From: Tenacibaculum singaporense | Lineage (GTDB): Bacteria; Bacteroidota; Bacteroidia; Flavobacteriales; Flavobacteriaceae | NCBI RefSeq assembly: GCF_003867015.1 | Contig: NZ_CP032548.1 | Coordinates: 1,803,001 to 1,867,000, forward strand | Reading direction: 5' to 3' | Length of the DNA: 64,000 nt | Part shown: positions 1-9,737 of the stretch, piece after piece | Position numbering within the stretch: position 1 is the stretch's first letter | Layout: every line of letters starts with the position of its first letter | Notes under the pieces: generated by a model | What the model saw: only the letters and a program-made list of their open reading frames with translations | Told to the model about the DNA's origin: nothing | The model's database searches: none | Position numbers and translations under genes: made by a program

Positions 1-713
1 AAGAAAAATTTCCTGAAGCTACACGTACGTATTATACAGATATGATTGAGCGTGACGGAAAGTTGTTTATGGGAGTACATTACGAGAAAAATTTTGCTCC
101 AGTAAACGATTGGGCGTATGTAGCGGTAATTGATTTAAAAGAGAAAAAGGTAGAAAAAATAATTTCGGATAAAAGAACAGGAATGGTGTTTGGCGGACAT
201 GCAGCAAATGCAGGAATGGTTAAAACTACTAATGGAGATATTTATGTACAAGGTTTAGGAACTACAATGAGTAGTGGAAGTAGCCCTAGTGGTTTACTAA
301 AAATACCTAATGGAGAAACTTCTTTTGACCCAGATTATTTTATGAATATGCAAGAAGCAACAGGAAATGTATGTTATGGAATTTATCATGCACCTAATGG
401 AAGAAGTTTTACAGCAAGAGTAGAGGAAGTAAGTGATTTTTATGAGTATCAAACGGGACAACCTCAATTCAAATATTTTGAGATTGATGTTCAAAAAAAG
501 TCGAGTTTAGGGGCTGTACCAGGACTTCCTACCACATATGGATCTCGTAGTATGATTATTCTTCCCTATAAAGACCAAAAATTATTATTTACGACAGCAA
601 CGAATGATGAAAATGCTGTGTTTAGTTTTGACACCAGTTCAAACACATCTAGTAAAATGTTTACGTCTACAGGTGGTTACATATCTGGTCTTGAAGATTT
701 TAATAACGAATAG
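1..713 (+). CDS. DUF4374-family surface lipoprotein, 3' part (5' end outside window)
   Basis: The reading frame is open from base 3 through to the stop at 711-713, and the codons before the first ATG (42) encode residues EKFPEATRTYYTD, so the gene begins upstream of the window. The visible 237 residues show repeated beta-strand units with motifs such as GKLFMGVHY, AYVAVIDL and GGHAANAG, and I recognise them as the DUF4374 family of Bacteroidota. Members are usually lipoproteins of about 400 residues predicted to fold as beta-propellers and encoded next to TonB receptors. From memory, the Bacteroides siderophore-binding protein XusB is of this type; I cannot check this here. An ABC exporter gene follows after 8 bases, so the genes are probably co-transcribed. 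Confidence 0.8.
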   Translation, partial: EKFPEATRTYYTDMIERDGKLFMGVHYEKNFAPVNDWAYVAVIDLKEKKVEKIISDKRTGMVFGGHAANAGMVKTTNGDIYVQGLGTTMSSGSSPSGLLKIPNGETSFDPDYFMNMQEATGNVCYGIYHAPNGRSFTARVEEVSDFYEYQTGQPQFKYFEIDVQKKSSLGAVPGLPTTYGSRSMIILPYKDQKLLFTTATNDENAVFSFDTSSNTSSKMFTSTGGYISGLEDFNNE

Positions 714-721
714 AATACACC

Positions 722-1423
722 ATGTTAAAAGCACAAGATCTCACAAAAAAATACGGTGATTTTACCGCCTTGAATAGTTTAAATTTAAATATTAAAGCAG
801 GAGATATTTTTTGCTTGCTCGGAGCTAACGGTGCGGGAAAATCAACAACTATTAATTTGTTTTTAAATTTTATAGAGCCTACATCTGGTAGCGCTTTTGT
901 TAATGGTTTGGATGTAACAAAGAACCCACAAGAAACAAAAAAATGGTTGTCTTATATTCCTGAAAATCTCCAGTTGTATCAATATATGACAGGACTGGAG
1001 AATCTTCACTTTTTCTGTGGTCTACAAGGTGTGGATATAGAAAAAGAAGCATTAGAAAACTTATTAATACAATCAGGTTTACAAAAAGATTTTATTAAGA
1101 AAAGAGTTCGTAGTTACTCTAAAGGAATGAGACAAAAAGTAGGGATTGCTTTAGCGAGAGCTAAAGGAGCCAAGGTATTACTTTTAGATGAGCCTACATC
1201 TGGGTTAGACCCTAAAGCAAGTAATGAGTTTTCTGAGCTTCTACTTAACATGAAGCAACAAAAAGTAGCCACTTTAATGGCAACACACGATCTTTTTAGA
1301 GCTAAAGATACAGGAACACATATTGGTATTATGAAAGAAGGAGTTTTGGTTGAAAAGATGGAATCAAATCAAGTTTCTTTTCATGATTTAGAACAAAAGT
1401 ACTTAAAACACATGCATGAATAG
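722..1423 (+). CDS. ABC transporter ATP-binding protein (ABC-2 type)
   Basis: This 233-residue protein is a complete single nucleotide-binding domain that would power the two membrane proteins encoded just downstream. Walker A is GANGAGKST at residues 34-42, the signature is SKGMRQ at 133-138, Walker B is VLLLDE at 152-157, the D-loop follows at 161-164, and the H-loop His is residue 189. The Q-loop position reads YIPEN, as is common in ABC-2 type exporters of the DrrA/NatA/CcmA-like group. The gene starts 8 bases after the DUF4374 gene. The substrate is not shown by the sequence; the setting beside a DUF4374 lipoprotein suggests a link to metal or siderophore handling, which is inference. 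Confidence 0.93.
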   Translation: MLKAQDLTKKYGDFTALNSLNLNIKAGDIFCLLGANGAGKSTTINLFLNFIEPTSGSAFVNGLDVTKNPQETKKWLSYIPENLQLYQYMTGLENLHFFCGLQGVDIEKEALENLLIQSGLQKDFIKKRVRSYSKGMRQKVGIALARAKGAKVLLLDEPTSGLDPKASNEFSELLLNMKQQKVATLMATHDLFRAKDTGTHIGIMKEGVLVEKMESNQVSFHDLEQKYLKHMHE

Positions 1424-1466
1424 TATGTAATAAGTTATTACATCTAAAAAATAAAAATGTAAACAG

Positions 1467-2897
1467 ATGATACATCAAGTATTTTTAATAGCTAAAAAAG
1501 AACTTACCAATATAGCAAGGCAAAATGCTTTAAAAATTTTGTTTCCTATTATTTTGTTCCTCTTAGGGTTTTCACTTTATGCTGGACATATAGCTTATAA
1601 ACAGGAAATGGATATGGTGAAAAAGGCTCAAGAAGAAAGAAGAGCTGAGTGGTTAGAACAAGGAAATAAGCATCCGCATATTGCGGCTCATTACGGGACA
1701 TATGTTTTTAAGCCTAAAACGCTTTTAAGTCTTTTTGATTTTGGATTAGATACGTATACAGGAACCTCAGTTTATTTAGAAGCACATTATGCACATGAGT
1801 TTATGTTTAGACCTGTACAAGGATATGGTAACATGGCTCGTTTTGGAGAATTGAGTGCAGCTTTGGTTCTTCAGTTATTATTACCACTTCTTATTATATT
1901 CATCACTTTTCAAACTTTTAGTAAGGAAAAAGAAACAGGAACCTTGAAGCTATTAATAGGGCAAGGAGTTTCAATGAGATCTATTTATTTAGGTAAAGTT
2001 TTGGCTTATTTTTTAATAGTCCTACTTATATTAATATTATTTTTTACAGGACTTTATATTGTAGGAATAATTGAAGATGATAGCTTAGTAATGCAAGATG
2101 TAGGTTTACGAGTTTTATTTCTCTTTTTTCTTTATGTTGGGTACTTATTTGTTTTTACAAACTTTTCTGTTTGGGTTTCTTTTAAATCTTCAAATGCACG
2201 AAACTCTCTTCTAACATTATTAATGTTTTGGATTACAACTGGTATTATTATTCCAAAAACTTCGGCTAATATAGGAGAGAGTTTATATCCTTTACCATCT
2301 CTTAAAGCATATAAAGAAAAAATTAAAAAGGATATAGATAAGGGTTTGCCTATGGATGGCTCTAAAGAAGAGAGACTTGTTAAATTAAAGGAACAATACT
2401 TAAAAAAATATGGAGTAGACTCTTTACATCAATTACCACTAAATTTTGAAGCAATACGAATGCAAGAGGGAGAAGAATATGCTTATAAAGTACAAAGAGT
2501 TCATGATTCTCTTCTTAACAGAAGGTTTGAATATCAAAATAGAATAGGAAGTATAATAGGGTTTGTTGCGCCTTACATTTCAGTAAGAAATTTTTCAATG
2601 GCTTTAGCAGCAACAGACGGGTACAGTTTTAATGATTTTCAAGAAAAAACAAAAGTATACCGCCTTAAATTAATGAGAAAAATGAATAATGATATGGCTG
2701 TAAATTCACGTTATGGCGAGTTTTACGAGTACAAAGCAGGAAGAAATTTATGGGAAACGGTTTCTGGACTAGAATATCGTACACCAAGTGTAATGAAAAT
2801 CTTTAAAAATTACAGAATAGAATTAATGTCATTAATTTTTTGGGTTTTAATAATGTTCTTATTAATACCTTCTTCTCACAAAAATAAATTGATATGA
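1467..2897 (+). CDS. ABC-2 type permease, DUF3526-like, first of a pair
   Basis: A 476-residue inner-membrane protein. One hydrophobic segment lies near residues 23-41 and is followed by a large extracytoplasmic region. A cluster of membrane segments follows at roughly 130-270, then a second soluble stretch (about 280-440) and a final C-terminal segment (about 455-472). The TFQTFSKEKETGTLKLL motif near residue 150 is typical of ABC-2 permeases. The layout matches the DUF3526/ABC2_membrane_2 proteins that occur as tandem pairs. Its stop overlaps the next start by four bases (ATGA), which implies translational coupling. With the ATPase at 722 and the permease at 2894 it should form one exporter of unknown substrate. 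Confidence 0.85.
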   Translation: MIHQVFLIAKKELTNIARQNALKILFPIILFLLGFSLYAGHIAYKQEMDMVKKAQEERRAEWLEQGNKHPHIAAHYGTYVFKPKTLLSLFDFGLDTYTGTSVYLEAHYAHEFMFRPVQGYGNMARFGELSAALVLQLLLPLLIIFITFQTFSKEKETGTLKLLIGQGVSMRSIYLGKVLAYFLIVLLILILFFTGLYIVGIIEDDSLVMQDVGLRVLFLFFLYVGYLFVFTNFSVWVSFKSSNARNSLLTLLMFWITTGIIIPKTSANIGESLYPLPSLKAYKEKIKKDIDKGLPMDGSKEERLVKLKEQYLKKYGVDSLHQLPLNFEAIRMQEGEEYAYKVQRVHDSLLNRRFEYQNRIGSIIGFVAPYISVRNFSMALAATDGYSFNDFQEKTKVYRLKLMRKMNNDMAVNSRYGEFYEYKAGRNLWETVSGLEYRTPSVMKIFKNYRIELMSLIFWVLIMFLLIPSSHKNKLI

Positions 2898-4315
2898 AAT
2901 TAACTATATTATTATGGAGACGTGAAGGTATTTCAATCGTTAGAAATACGTTTCAAATAGTTTTGCTTACCATCGTGTTTTTATTGGGAATTTACGCTAT
3001 TTATTACGGGCATTCAAAAATAACGGAGCAGCGTAAAATAATTGAGAATGTTAAACATATTGAAAAGAAAGAATTTGAACAGTATAAAGAGAGTTTTTAT
3101 GCCAATCATACTTCGTTAAAAGATAAACAGTTATTTGACATAGCTTCTAAGCCTGCCTATGCATGGTATCGACATGGATATCATGCAATTTTACCTCCTC
3201 ATGGTTTAGCGCACATGTCTTTAGGGCAAAGAGATATAGAACCTTATTACTATAAGTTAACGGGAATGAGTTTATATTATCAATTGTTTGAAAATGAACT
3301 AGCAAACCCACTTAAACTCTATGTTGGAAATTTAGACCTATCGTTTGTTTTTGTTTATTTGTTTCCGTTACTTATCATAACTTTTACTTATGGATTATAT
3401 GCAGAGGAGAAGGAAAACGGAATGTTACCCTTATTAAGGTTACAATCTATAGGACTAAGAAAAATCCTCTTAATTAGAATTGCTTTTTATTATGTTTTAG
3501 TTTTAGGGTTAGGAGTCCTTTTGTCTATAACAGCTTTTACGGTTGCTGAAAAAGTAAGTGTTTTAAGTGCCTGTTTATGGTTATTAGCAGTCTTGTGTTA
3601 TTTTAGCTTTTGGTTTGCCTTAATGTTTCTTTTAATAAGCTTTAAAAAGAATTCTTCATTAACAGCCATTACTGCTGCTGGTTTATGGTTACTTTTTTTA
3701 ATAGTTTTCCCAGCAATATTAAATGTATATGCAAATATTGTACATCCGATAGACAATACTTCATTAGCTGATATAACTAGAAGAAGAAGTCTTGAAAATG
3801 AAGAGAATATAGAAGAAGCTAAAGCTGTAGTTGTTGAGTATTTAGATTACCGAGATGATTTAAAAGGAGCAAAATCTTTAATAGATGTAAATACAATGGC
3901 CAAGGCTTATGCATCTTTTACTGCGCTTAATGATAATCATCACAGAGAAGAAGTACAGGAGTATTTTAAACAAATTGAGTTAAGACAAGAATGGGTTTCT
4001 AAATTTCGATGGGCAAATCCAGCAGTAAATGCTCAAGGAATGTTTAATGAAATAGTTGAAACGGATTCTGAAATTTTTCAATCCTTTTATCAATCAATTG
4101 AACTTTTTCATAGAGATATTACCAATTTTTATTTTAATAAATTGTTTTTAGGTAAGCAAATAACAATAAGAGATTATGAAAGGTTGCCTAAGTTTAAGTT
4201 GAATGCTGATTATACTAAAAGTCAAAGAATAGGAAAAAGTTTATTAGAAGTAATACTTATAACCTTTATAATTTTTGGTACATCACTGGTCTTTTTTAAA
4301 AAAATAACTTCTTAA
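2894..4315 (+). CDS. ABC-2 type permease, DUF3526-like, second of a pair
   Basis: A 473-residue paralogue of the preceding gene with the same plan: an N-terminal membrane anchor (about 18-37), an extracytoplasmic region, a block of membrane helices (about 148-280) containing TYGLYAEEKENGMLPLLRL, a second soluble region and a C-terminal helix. In both permeases the EKE(T/N)G motif faces the cytosolic ATPase in related systems. The start overlaps the first permease by four bases. It probably forms a heterodimer with that permease. Function beyond export is unknown. Confidence 0.85.
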   Translation: MKLTILLWRREGISIVRNTFQIVLLTIVFLLGIYAIYYGHSKITEQRKIIENVKHIEKKEFEQYKESFYANHTSLKDKQLFDIASKPAYAWYRHGYHAILPPHGLAHMSLGQRDIEPYYYKLTGMSLYYQLFENELANPLKLYVGNLDLSFVFVYLFPLLIITFTYGLYAEEKENGMLPLLRLQSIGLRKILLIRIAFYYVLVLGLGVLLSITAFTVAEKVSVLSACLWLLAVLCYFSFWFALMFLLISFKKNSSLTAITAAGLWLLFLIVFPAILNVYANIVHPIDNTSLADITRRRSLENEENIEEAKAVVVEYLDYRDDLKGAKSLIDVNTMAKAYASFTALNDNHHREEVQEYFKQIELRQEWVSKFRWANPAVNAQGMFNEIVETDSEIFQSFYQSIELFHRDITNFYFNKLFLGKQITIRDYERLPKFKLNADYTKSQRIGKSLLEVILITFIIFGTSLVFFKKITS

Positions 4316-4330
4316 AAGAGTGGAGCAAAT

Positions 4331-5704
4331 ATGAGTTCCAAAATAAAAAATAACACAAAACAAAAGCTTGATTTTATTAATGATAGCCTTTGGGGTCTTA
4401 TGTTAAAACTATCTGTTCCAAGTATTTTAGGTATGATGGTTATATCTATAAACGGGCTTGTAGATATATTTTATACAAGCTATTTTATGGGAATAAAAGC
4501 TTTTACAGGAATTTCAATGTTATTTCCCTTAATGCTAGTTGTTACAAGTATTACTGTTTTTATAGCTGCAGGCTCTGCATCTGTTCTTAGCAGAGCTATA
4601 GGAGCTAAACAAGTTGAAGTTCAAAAGAAAATAATTCCAAACATGATAGCCTTATCTCTCATAGGGGCAACTTTAGTAACTGTTTTTGGAATTATTTTTT
4701 CTCATGAAATAGTCTCAGTAATAGGAATTTCAGGAGAACTATTTACGTATGCTTTAGAATATTTTAAAGTATACGTTTTGGGAGCATTATTCAGTATTTA
4801 TGGTCTGTCAGCTAATAGCTTAATACGGGCAGAAGGAAATATAAAAGTAGCAATGCAATTCACAATAGCTTCAGTAATTTTAAATATTTTACTAACTCCC
4901 ATCTTTATTGGCATTTTACATATGGGAGTAGCAGGTGCTGCATGGAGTAGTATTATAGCAATGTTTATTTATAGTTTGTTAACATCTCTATATTTTATCC
5001 GTGGAAAAGCAACATTTAAAACAGGGGCTTTTCGAATAAGGTTGGAGTATAAAATCCTTAAAAATGTTTTAAGTATTGGTTTTTCAGCATTTACAATGCA
5101 ACTATCTAATTTATTTAGGCAGTTTTTACTTTTCAGGTTAGTGGTTTTCTACGGAACAGTAGAAGCTATGGCTTTTTTTAATGCTGTCTTTAGATTGTTT
5201 ACTTTTTTAGCTATCCCGCTTTTAGGACTTTACCAATCTATGCAGCCGATTATAGGAATTAATTACGGAGCTAACAAGCCGTCTAGGTGTTTAAAAGGAG
5301 TAAGGATATACAGGTTAGCAGGGGTTGTTCTTGGTGCTGGACTATTAATTCCGATACTGATTTTTCCTGAAGCAATGGTTAATGTTATATTACCTAATGT
5401 AGAACTTAATGATACAGAAATTTTTAATGTACGAATGTTGCTAAGTATTTTATTAGTTATTCCAATATCTTCTAGTAGCATAGTTCTTTTTCAAGCTATA
5501 GGCGAGGCAAAATTAGCAACATTGCTACCTATTGGAAGACAATTATTATTGTTTGTTCCGGTAGTATTAATTTTAACTAAATACTTTGGAATAGAGGGGA
5601 TATATTACAGTTTAGCTTTAGAAAATATATTATACGCTTTGGTTTTATATATTGTATCTAGAAAAACACTTAAGCAAATATCCAAGGGAATAATACAGGA
5701 GTAA
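4331..5704 (+). CDS. MATE family efflux transporter
   Basis: A 457-residue protein with about twelve hydrophobic segments, arranged as two homologous bundles of six. The N-terminal part (PSILGMMVISINGLVDIFYT, residues about 29-48) and the Pro/Gly-rich ISMLFPL segment are typical of the multidrug and toxic compound extrusion family. The family exports cationic drugs or small metabolites in exchange for sodium ions or protons. The length is normal. The gene starts 15 bases after the second ABC permease, so it is probably the last gene of the operon that begins left of the window. Some MATE proteins export siderophores; whether this one does is speculation. Confidence 0.9.
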   Translation: MSSKIKNNTKQKLDFINDSLWGLMLKLSVPSILGMMVISINGLVDIFYTSYFMGIKAFTGISMLFPLMLVVTSITVFIAAGSASVLSRAIGAKQVEVQKKIIPNMIALSLIGATLVTVFGIIFSHEIVSVIGISGELFTYALEYFKVYVLGALFSIYGLSANSLIRAEGNIKVAMQFTIASVILNILLTPIFIGILHMGVAGAAWSSIIAMFIYSLLTSLYFIRGKATFKTGAFRIRLEYKILKNVLSIGFSAFTMQLSNLFRQFLLFRLVVFYGTVEAMAFFNAVFRLFTFLAIPLLGLYQSMQPIIGINYGANKPSRCLKGVRIYRLAGVVLGAGLLIPILIFPEAMVNVILPNVELNDTEIFNVRMLLSILLVIPISSSSIVLFQAIGEAKLATLLPIGRQLLLFVPVVLILTKYFGIEGIYYSLALENILYALVLYIVSRKTLKQISKGIIQE

Positions 5705-5720
5705 GTATAAATGTGGTAGC

Positions 5721-6332
5721 TTATTGTTTTTGAAGGTGTTTCTTTTTTGCCACAATATGAAAAACATGCCAAAATTTTTCTTTTCCAGATAATGTTTTTC
5801 CTTTTTTAGAGATTTCATTAAAATAAAGAATCTCAAACTTATCAAATAAGTTTTTTACATCTTGTATATTGTGAAAAGTCATATCAGAGTTAGAGTTCCA
5901 GGAATCTTGTGGTCCAAAAAAATGTCCGCAAAAAATTCCTCCAGGGGGTATACACTCAATGATGTTTAACCATAATTTATCAAATTGATTAGAATGACAA
6001 AAAGGAAGTGAAAAAGAAGCATTAACCAAATAAGCTAAAGGAAGCTTTTCTAAATTCTCAAAAGAAACGTTATTAAATTTTAATAGTTTTGAATGTTCAG
6101 AAGCTAAATTTTGTTGTAGGTGAAGCAATGAGTTAGGGTTACTGTCTATGGCAAATACAGAAAAACCATTTTCTAACAAAGCAAATGTATCTACACCATT
6201 ACCACAACCCAAGTCTATAGCTGTTTTTTCTGTTATATTATCTTGGGAGGCTATAAAATCTAAAGCTTTACGTAGTGTATAAGCTGGGGGATGTTTTTCT
6301 TTTTTTATTTTACTATAATGCTCTTTCCACAT
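5721..6332 (-). CDS. class I SAM-dependent methyltransferase
   Basis: A 203-residue protein with the Rossmann-fold SAM-binding motif I, AIDLGCGNG at residues 38-46, followed by an acidic residue at the end of strand beta2 (FAIDSNPNS). It has a post-motif region rich in Phe/Cys/His (FSLPFCHSNQFDKLW) and a GGIFCGHFFG stretch after the predicted beta4. The substrate cannot be read from the sequence; the family methylates small molecules, and some relatives act in tellurite or thiol resistance. The gene is convergent with the MATE gene (16 bases apart) and appears to stand alone. Confidence 0.85.
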   Translation of the reverse strand: MWKEHYSKIKKEKHPPAYTLRKALDFIASQDNITEKTAIDLGCGNGVDTFALLENGFSVFAIDSNPNSLLHLQQNLASEHSKLLKFNNVSFENLEKLPLAYLVNASFSLPFCHSNQFDKLWLNIIECIPPGGIFCGHFFGPQDSWNSNSDMTFHNIQDVKNLFDKFEILYFNEISKKGKTLSGKEKFWHVFHIVAKKKHLQKQ

Positions 6333-6355
6333 TCTATATTTTTTTCTGAGATAAA

Positions 6356-6363
6356 CAAATATA
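6356..6363 (-). promoter_or_regulatory. possible -7 promoter element for the methyltransferase
   Basis: On the minus strand the sequence reads TATATTTG, a perfect match to the Bacteroidota -7 consensus TAnnTTTG, about two dozen bases before the ATG at 6332. The -33 position reads TTTA instead of the usual TTTG, after an 18-base spacer, so only half of the promoter is convincing. Confidence 0.35.
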
Positions 6364-6538
6364 ATGAAGTATTACACTGTTTAAATTAAAAAATAAAACA
6401 TTCTATTATATTTTAACTTTTATAGAAGTAAAAGGTTTATTCATATGTTTTTAACTTGATTAAGGTATTTGTTTTTTGGGTGAAAGCAAGTGTGAAATTA
6501 ACACCTTTTTTAAGTTAATTTTAGTAGGTTTGTAAGTA

Positions 6539-6847
6539 ATGAAAAAAGGTTGGTTAAAGAATAGTGTAACCTATTTATTCCTTGTACTTTTTCTATCAGT
6601 GAAAATGACAGGAATTCATGTATTGATGCATACAGATGATATGGATCATGCAGTGCATTGTACCATGTGTGACCATAGCATAACGCATGATTTAACTCCT
6701 GCACTTACTCCTAATTTTCAAAATTTAATTATTGATAGGTTTGAAATTATAGTTCAAAAATCAATTATTAAAAATTACAAGTTTTTTACTACAAGTAACT
6801 TTGCTTTATATAAATTCTTCTCCAGGCCACCTCCTTTCTTATTGTAA
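6539..6847 (+). CDS. small exported His/Cys-rich protein, probable metal-binding
   Basis: A 102-residue protein of no named family that I can assign. It has a basic N-terminus and one hydrophobic segment (about residues 12-29), which could be a signal peptide or an anchor. A metal-ligand-like segment follows at about 28-52, with His residues spaced as HVLMH, DMDHAVHCTMCD and SITHD. The C-terminus ends in RPPPFLL. I have an impression of similar small proteins ahead of TonB-receptor genes in flavobacteria, which cannot be verified here. The next gene (7228) is such a receptor, 380 bases downstream in the same direction. A metal-related role is inferred from the His/Cys spacing only. Confidence 0.6.
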   Translation: MKKGWLKNSVTYLFLVLFLSVKMTGIHVLMHTDDMDHAVHCTMCDHSITHDLTPALTPNFQNLIIDRFEIIVQKSIIKNYKFFTTSNFALYKFFSRPPPFLL

Positions 6848-7227
6848 TTTTTTAGAGAAAAACAAAGTATAAATATCATCTTGGTTTTTATAAGTTATTC
6901 TAGTTTCTTTTAATGATAGCGTAGTCAAAAGTTAAAAACTTTGGATTATAAAATGTGTCTAAATATTTAGAGTATGTAAAAAGCTATGTGTAAAGAAAAA
7001 ACATTTCCACATTCAATTTTTTGAAAATAATTGCAACTTTTTTAAAAAGAAGTTGAAGAACATTTTATGCAACTAATTGTAATGAAAAACTTCTAGAACT
7101 TATAAAACCAAAATAATTCATTCTTAAGTAATACTTAATATTTAGGTATCTGTGTAAAAACAGAAATTAAATAAGCAGAGTGATTACAGGTAGATAAATC
7201 TATCTAACTAAAAAAATAAATTAAATA
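6848..7227 (+). other. 380-base stretch without a recognisable gene
   Basis: Very AT-rich sequence between the small His/Cys-rich protein and the receptor gene. No open frame looks like a gene and no strong hairpin terminator is visible. A short palindrome, TAGATAAATCTA at 7191-7202, lies 25 bases before the receptor start and might be a regulator site or chance. No convincing TAnnTTTG promoter was found. Confidence 0.4.
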
Positions 7228-9594
7228 ATGAAAAATTATATCAAAATACTTGTACGTTACTTTTTAATTCTTTCCCCATGGCTTATTTTTTCACAGGAGG
7301 TTGAAGTAAAAGGAATCGTTAGTGATGTTACAAATCAAGTATTACCAGGTACAACTGTTTTTATAAAAGGAAGTAATAAAGGAACAGTAACCAATTTAGA
7401 TGGGAAATATTCAATAAAAACAACTAAAGGAGCTGTTTTGGTATTTTCTTTTGTAGGAATGATTACGAGAGAAAAAAAAGTAACCGATGAAGAAAAGATA
7501 AACATAACCTTAAAAGAAGATGCTAATGCATTAGAGGAAGTAGTGGTTAATTTTAAAAAACCACTTATTGAGGCGGGTAAAGGTAAATTAACATTTAACC
7601 TAAAAAAATCTACTCTTACAACAGGACAATCTGCTCTTGATATGTTAAAAAAATTACCAGGCATAAATGTAGGACAAAATGATGCTATTTTATTTAGAGG
7701 GGCGTCTGGGGTAAATATTATGATAGATGGTAAAATGACCTATTTATCTGGAGGGCAATTGTCAAATTTATTAAAAGGAATGAGTGCAGAAGACCTTAAA
7801 AAGATAGAATTGATAACATCACCAACAGCCGAGTTTGATGCAGCAGGTAATACAGGTATAATTAATATTGTTCTCGAAAAAAGACTAAAAAAAGGTTATG
7901 CAGTCAATTTACGAACTACCATTTCAAAAGGTAAATACTGGATGACAAACGAAAATATTTCGGCAAGTTTACGTACAAAAAAAGTGAATTTATATGGTTC
8001 TTTTGATTATAATACGCCTCATAGATTTACCAAAAACAAGAGTGGAAATACCATCAATGAAAACGGAGAATCTCTGTGGCTTAGTCGAAAAAACGAAAGT
8101 AATTATAAAATAAAATATTATACTTGGCGATTTGGAGCTGAATGGCAATTTTTACCTAAACATAGTTTAAGCATTAATTATCATGGCTACTTTGATGATT
8201 TTAAAAAACAAAATTATTCTACAGTTAATAAATTTAATAATCTCAAAGAATTACAATCTTACACATTAACAGATAATAAAATAATTGAACCTTATCATTA
8301 CGATGCGGGGAGTGTGCACTATATGTTTGTCATAGATTCTCTTGGAAAAAAATTAACAGCAGATGCCAATTATACATCCTATCGAAATTATTCAGATGGA
8401 ATACTGATAACAGATAATTATGATGCAAATCAAAATAAATTAGATACCAATGTACTCAAGTCACATCAACCAGGAAATGTAGATGTTTTTTCAGCACAAA
8501 TTGATGCTAATTTGCCTTTTAAGAAGTATGCTATTAAAACAGGGGTTAAATATGCTAAGGTAAAAAATGATAATCAATACGAATTTGAATCGTTAGAAGA
8601 AGATACTTATGTAAAAGTACCAGCATTAAGTAATCATTATAAATATAATGAACAGATTGCAGCAGCATATATAACAGGGTCAAAAGAAATAAATAAAACA
8701 ACAATAGATGCTGGACTTCGTGTAGAATATACCAGAGCAGAAGGATATACAGTAAAAGAAAATGAAACAAATCAATGGCAATATACCAAGTTGTTTTCCT
8801 CTTTTTCAATTGGACAAATTTTAGATAAAGACAATAAAATAGATTTTTCGCTTAATAGACGTATCAATCGCCCATCTTACACCGATTTAAATCCAGTACG
8901 ATGGTATAGAGATCAGTACTTCTATTATTCAGGAAACCCTAATTTAACACCTGAATTAGCTTGGGTATATTCGTTTACATATAGCTTAAAAAATAAATAT
9001 GTTTTTTCTGCAACGTATAACCAAAGTGATAATTTTATAAATTGAAGGCTTTTAGTAGATGATAATGGTACTACCATAAAAAGTCAAAGTGATAATTTTG
9101 GTAATAGAGAACGTTTTGATTTTACAGTATCAACCCCATTTAAATTATATTCGTTTTGGAATTTACTTTTCTTTTCAGATATAAGTTATACTACGTATCC
9201 TATTTCACAAGTTTTAGGAGAAAAACAACTATCAAAGTGGGCTACAACATTTACATTACAACAAGATATTTCCTTGCCAAAAGATTATAAAATGAATCTT
9301 TCAGCACATTGGTTTTCATCGGAGTTGCTTGGTTTGTACAGTACAAAAGCAACAGGTTATGTAGATTTTGGAATAAAAAAAACATTTCTAAATAAAAAAT
9401 TAGTAGCGCAACTGACTATAAGTGATATATTTAATACCAACCATTATGAAGCCTATTCTCAAAGTGATATTATAGATTATTATTATAACAACAAACCAGA
9501 TTCAAGAAGGTTTGGTATAACTTTACTTTATCACTTAGGAGGAAATTTAGTGAAAGAAAATAGAAAAAGAACAGAAGAGCAAAAAAGATTATGA
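7228..9594 (+). pseudogene. TonB-receptor-like outer membrane beta-barrel protein, interrupted by one in-frame TGA
   Basis: The frame encodes a signal peptide (residues 1-24), a CarboxypepD_reg-like domain (about 26-108), a plug domain (about 115-220, with DMLKKLPGINV and FRGASGVNIMIDGK) and an OMP_b-brl_3-type barrel to the C-terminus. A TGA at 9043-9045 (codon 606) stops translation. The same frame then continues without another stop to 9594 and encodes clear barrel sequence (NFGNRERFDF, FKLYSFWNLLFF, LGEKQLSKW) through a normal C-terminal end. The total of 788 codons is the usual length for this family. A single TGG-to-TGA change would explain the break, because a Trp would fit after FIN. 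Causes could be recent inactivation, a sequencing error, or (unlikely) read-through. The likely role when intact is uptake of a metal complex or other ligand. Confidence 0.85.
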
Positions 9595-9631
9595 TTTTTT
9601 CTAAGTTAAATTACCAGATAGAGTTTCATAA

Positions 9632-9678
9632 AAAAAACAAAGAATGCCGCTCTAAAAAGACGGCATTCTTTGTTTTTT
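9632..9678 (+). terminator. rho-independent terminator after the receptor gene
   Basis: A perfect 18-base inverted repeat: the arm 9632-9649 ends in AAAGAATGCCG and the matching arm is 9661-9678. An 11-base loop separates them, and the second arm ends in a T-run. It lies 37 bases after the barrel stop codon. The A/T-rich outer stem means it could also act on the minus strand, after the 31-codon gene at 9738. Confidence 0.85.
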
Positions 9679-9737
9679 ATCACGGTGTTTGTTTTCAGTA
9701 AATTAAAGGATATTATGTGTTAAAGTAGATTTTATTT

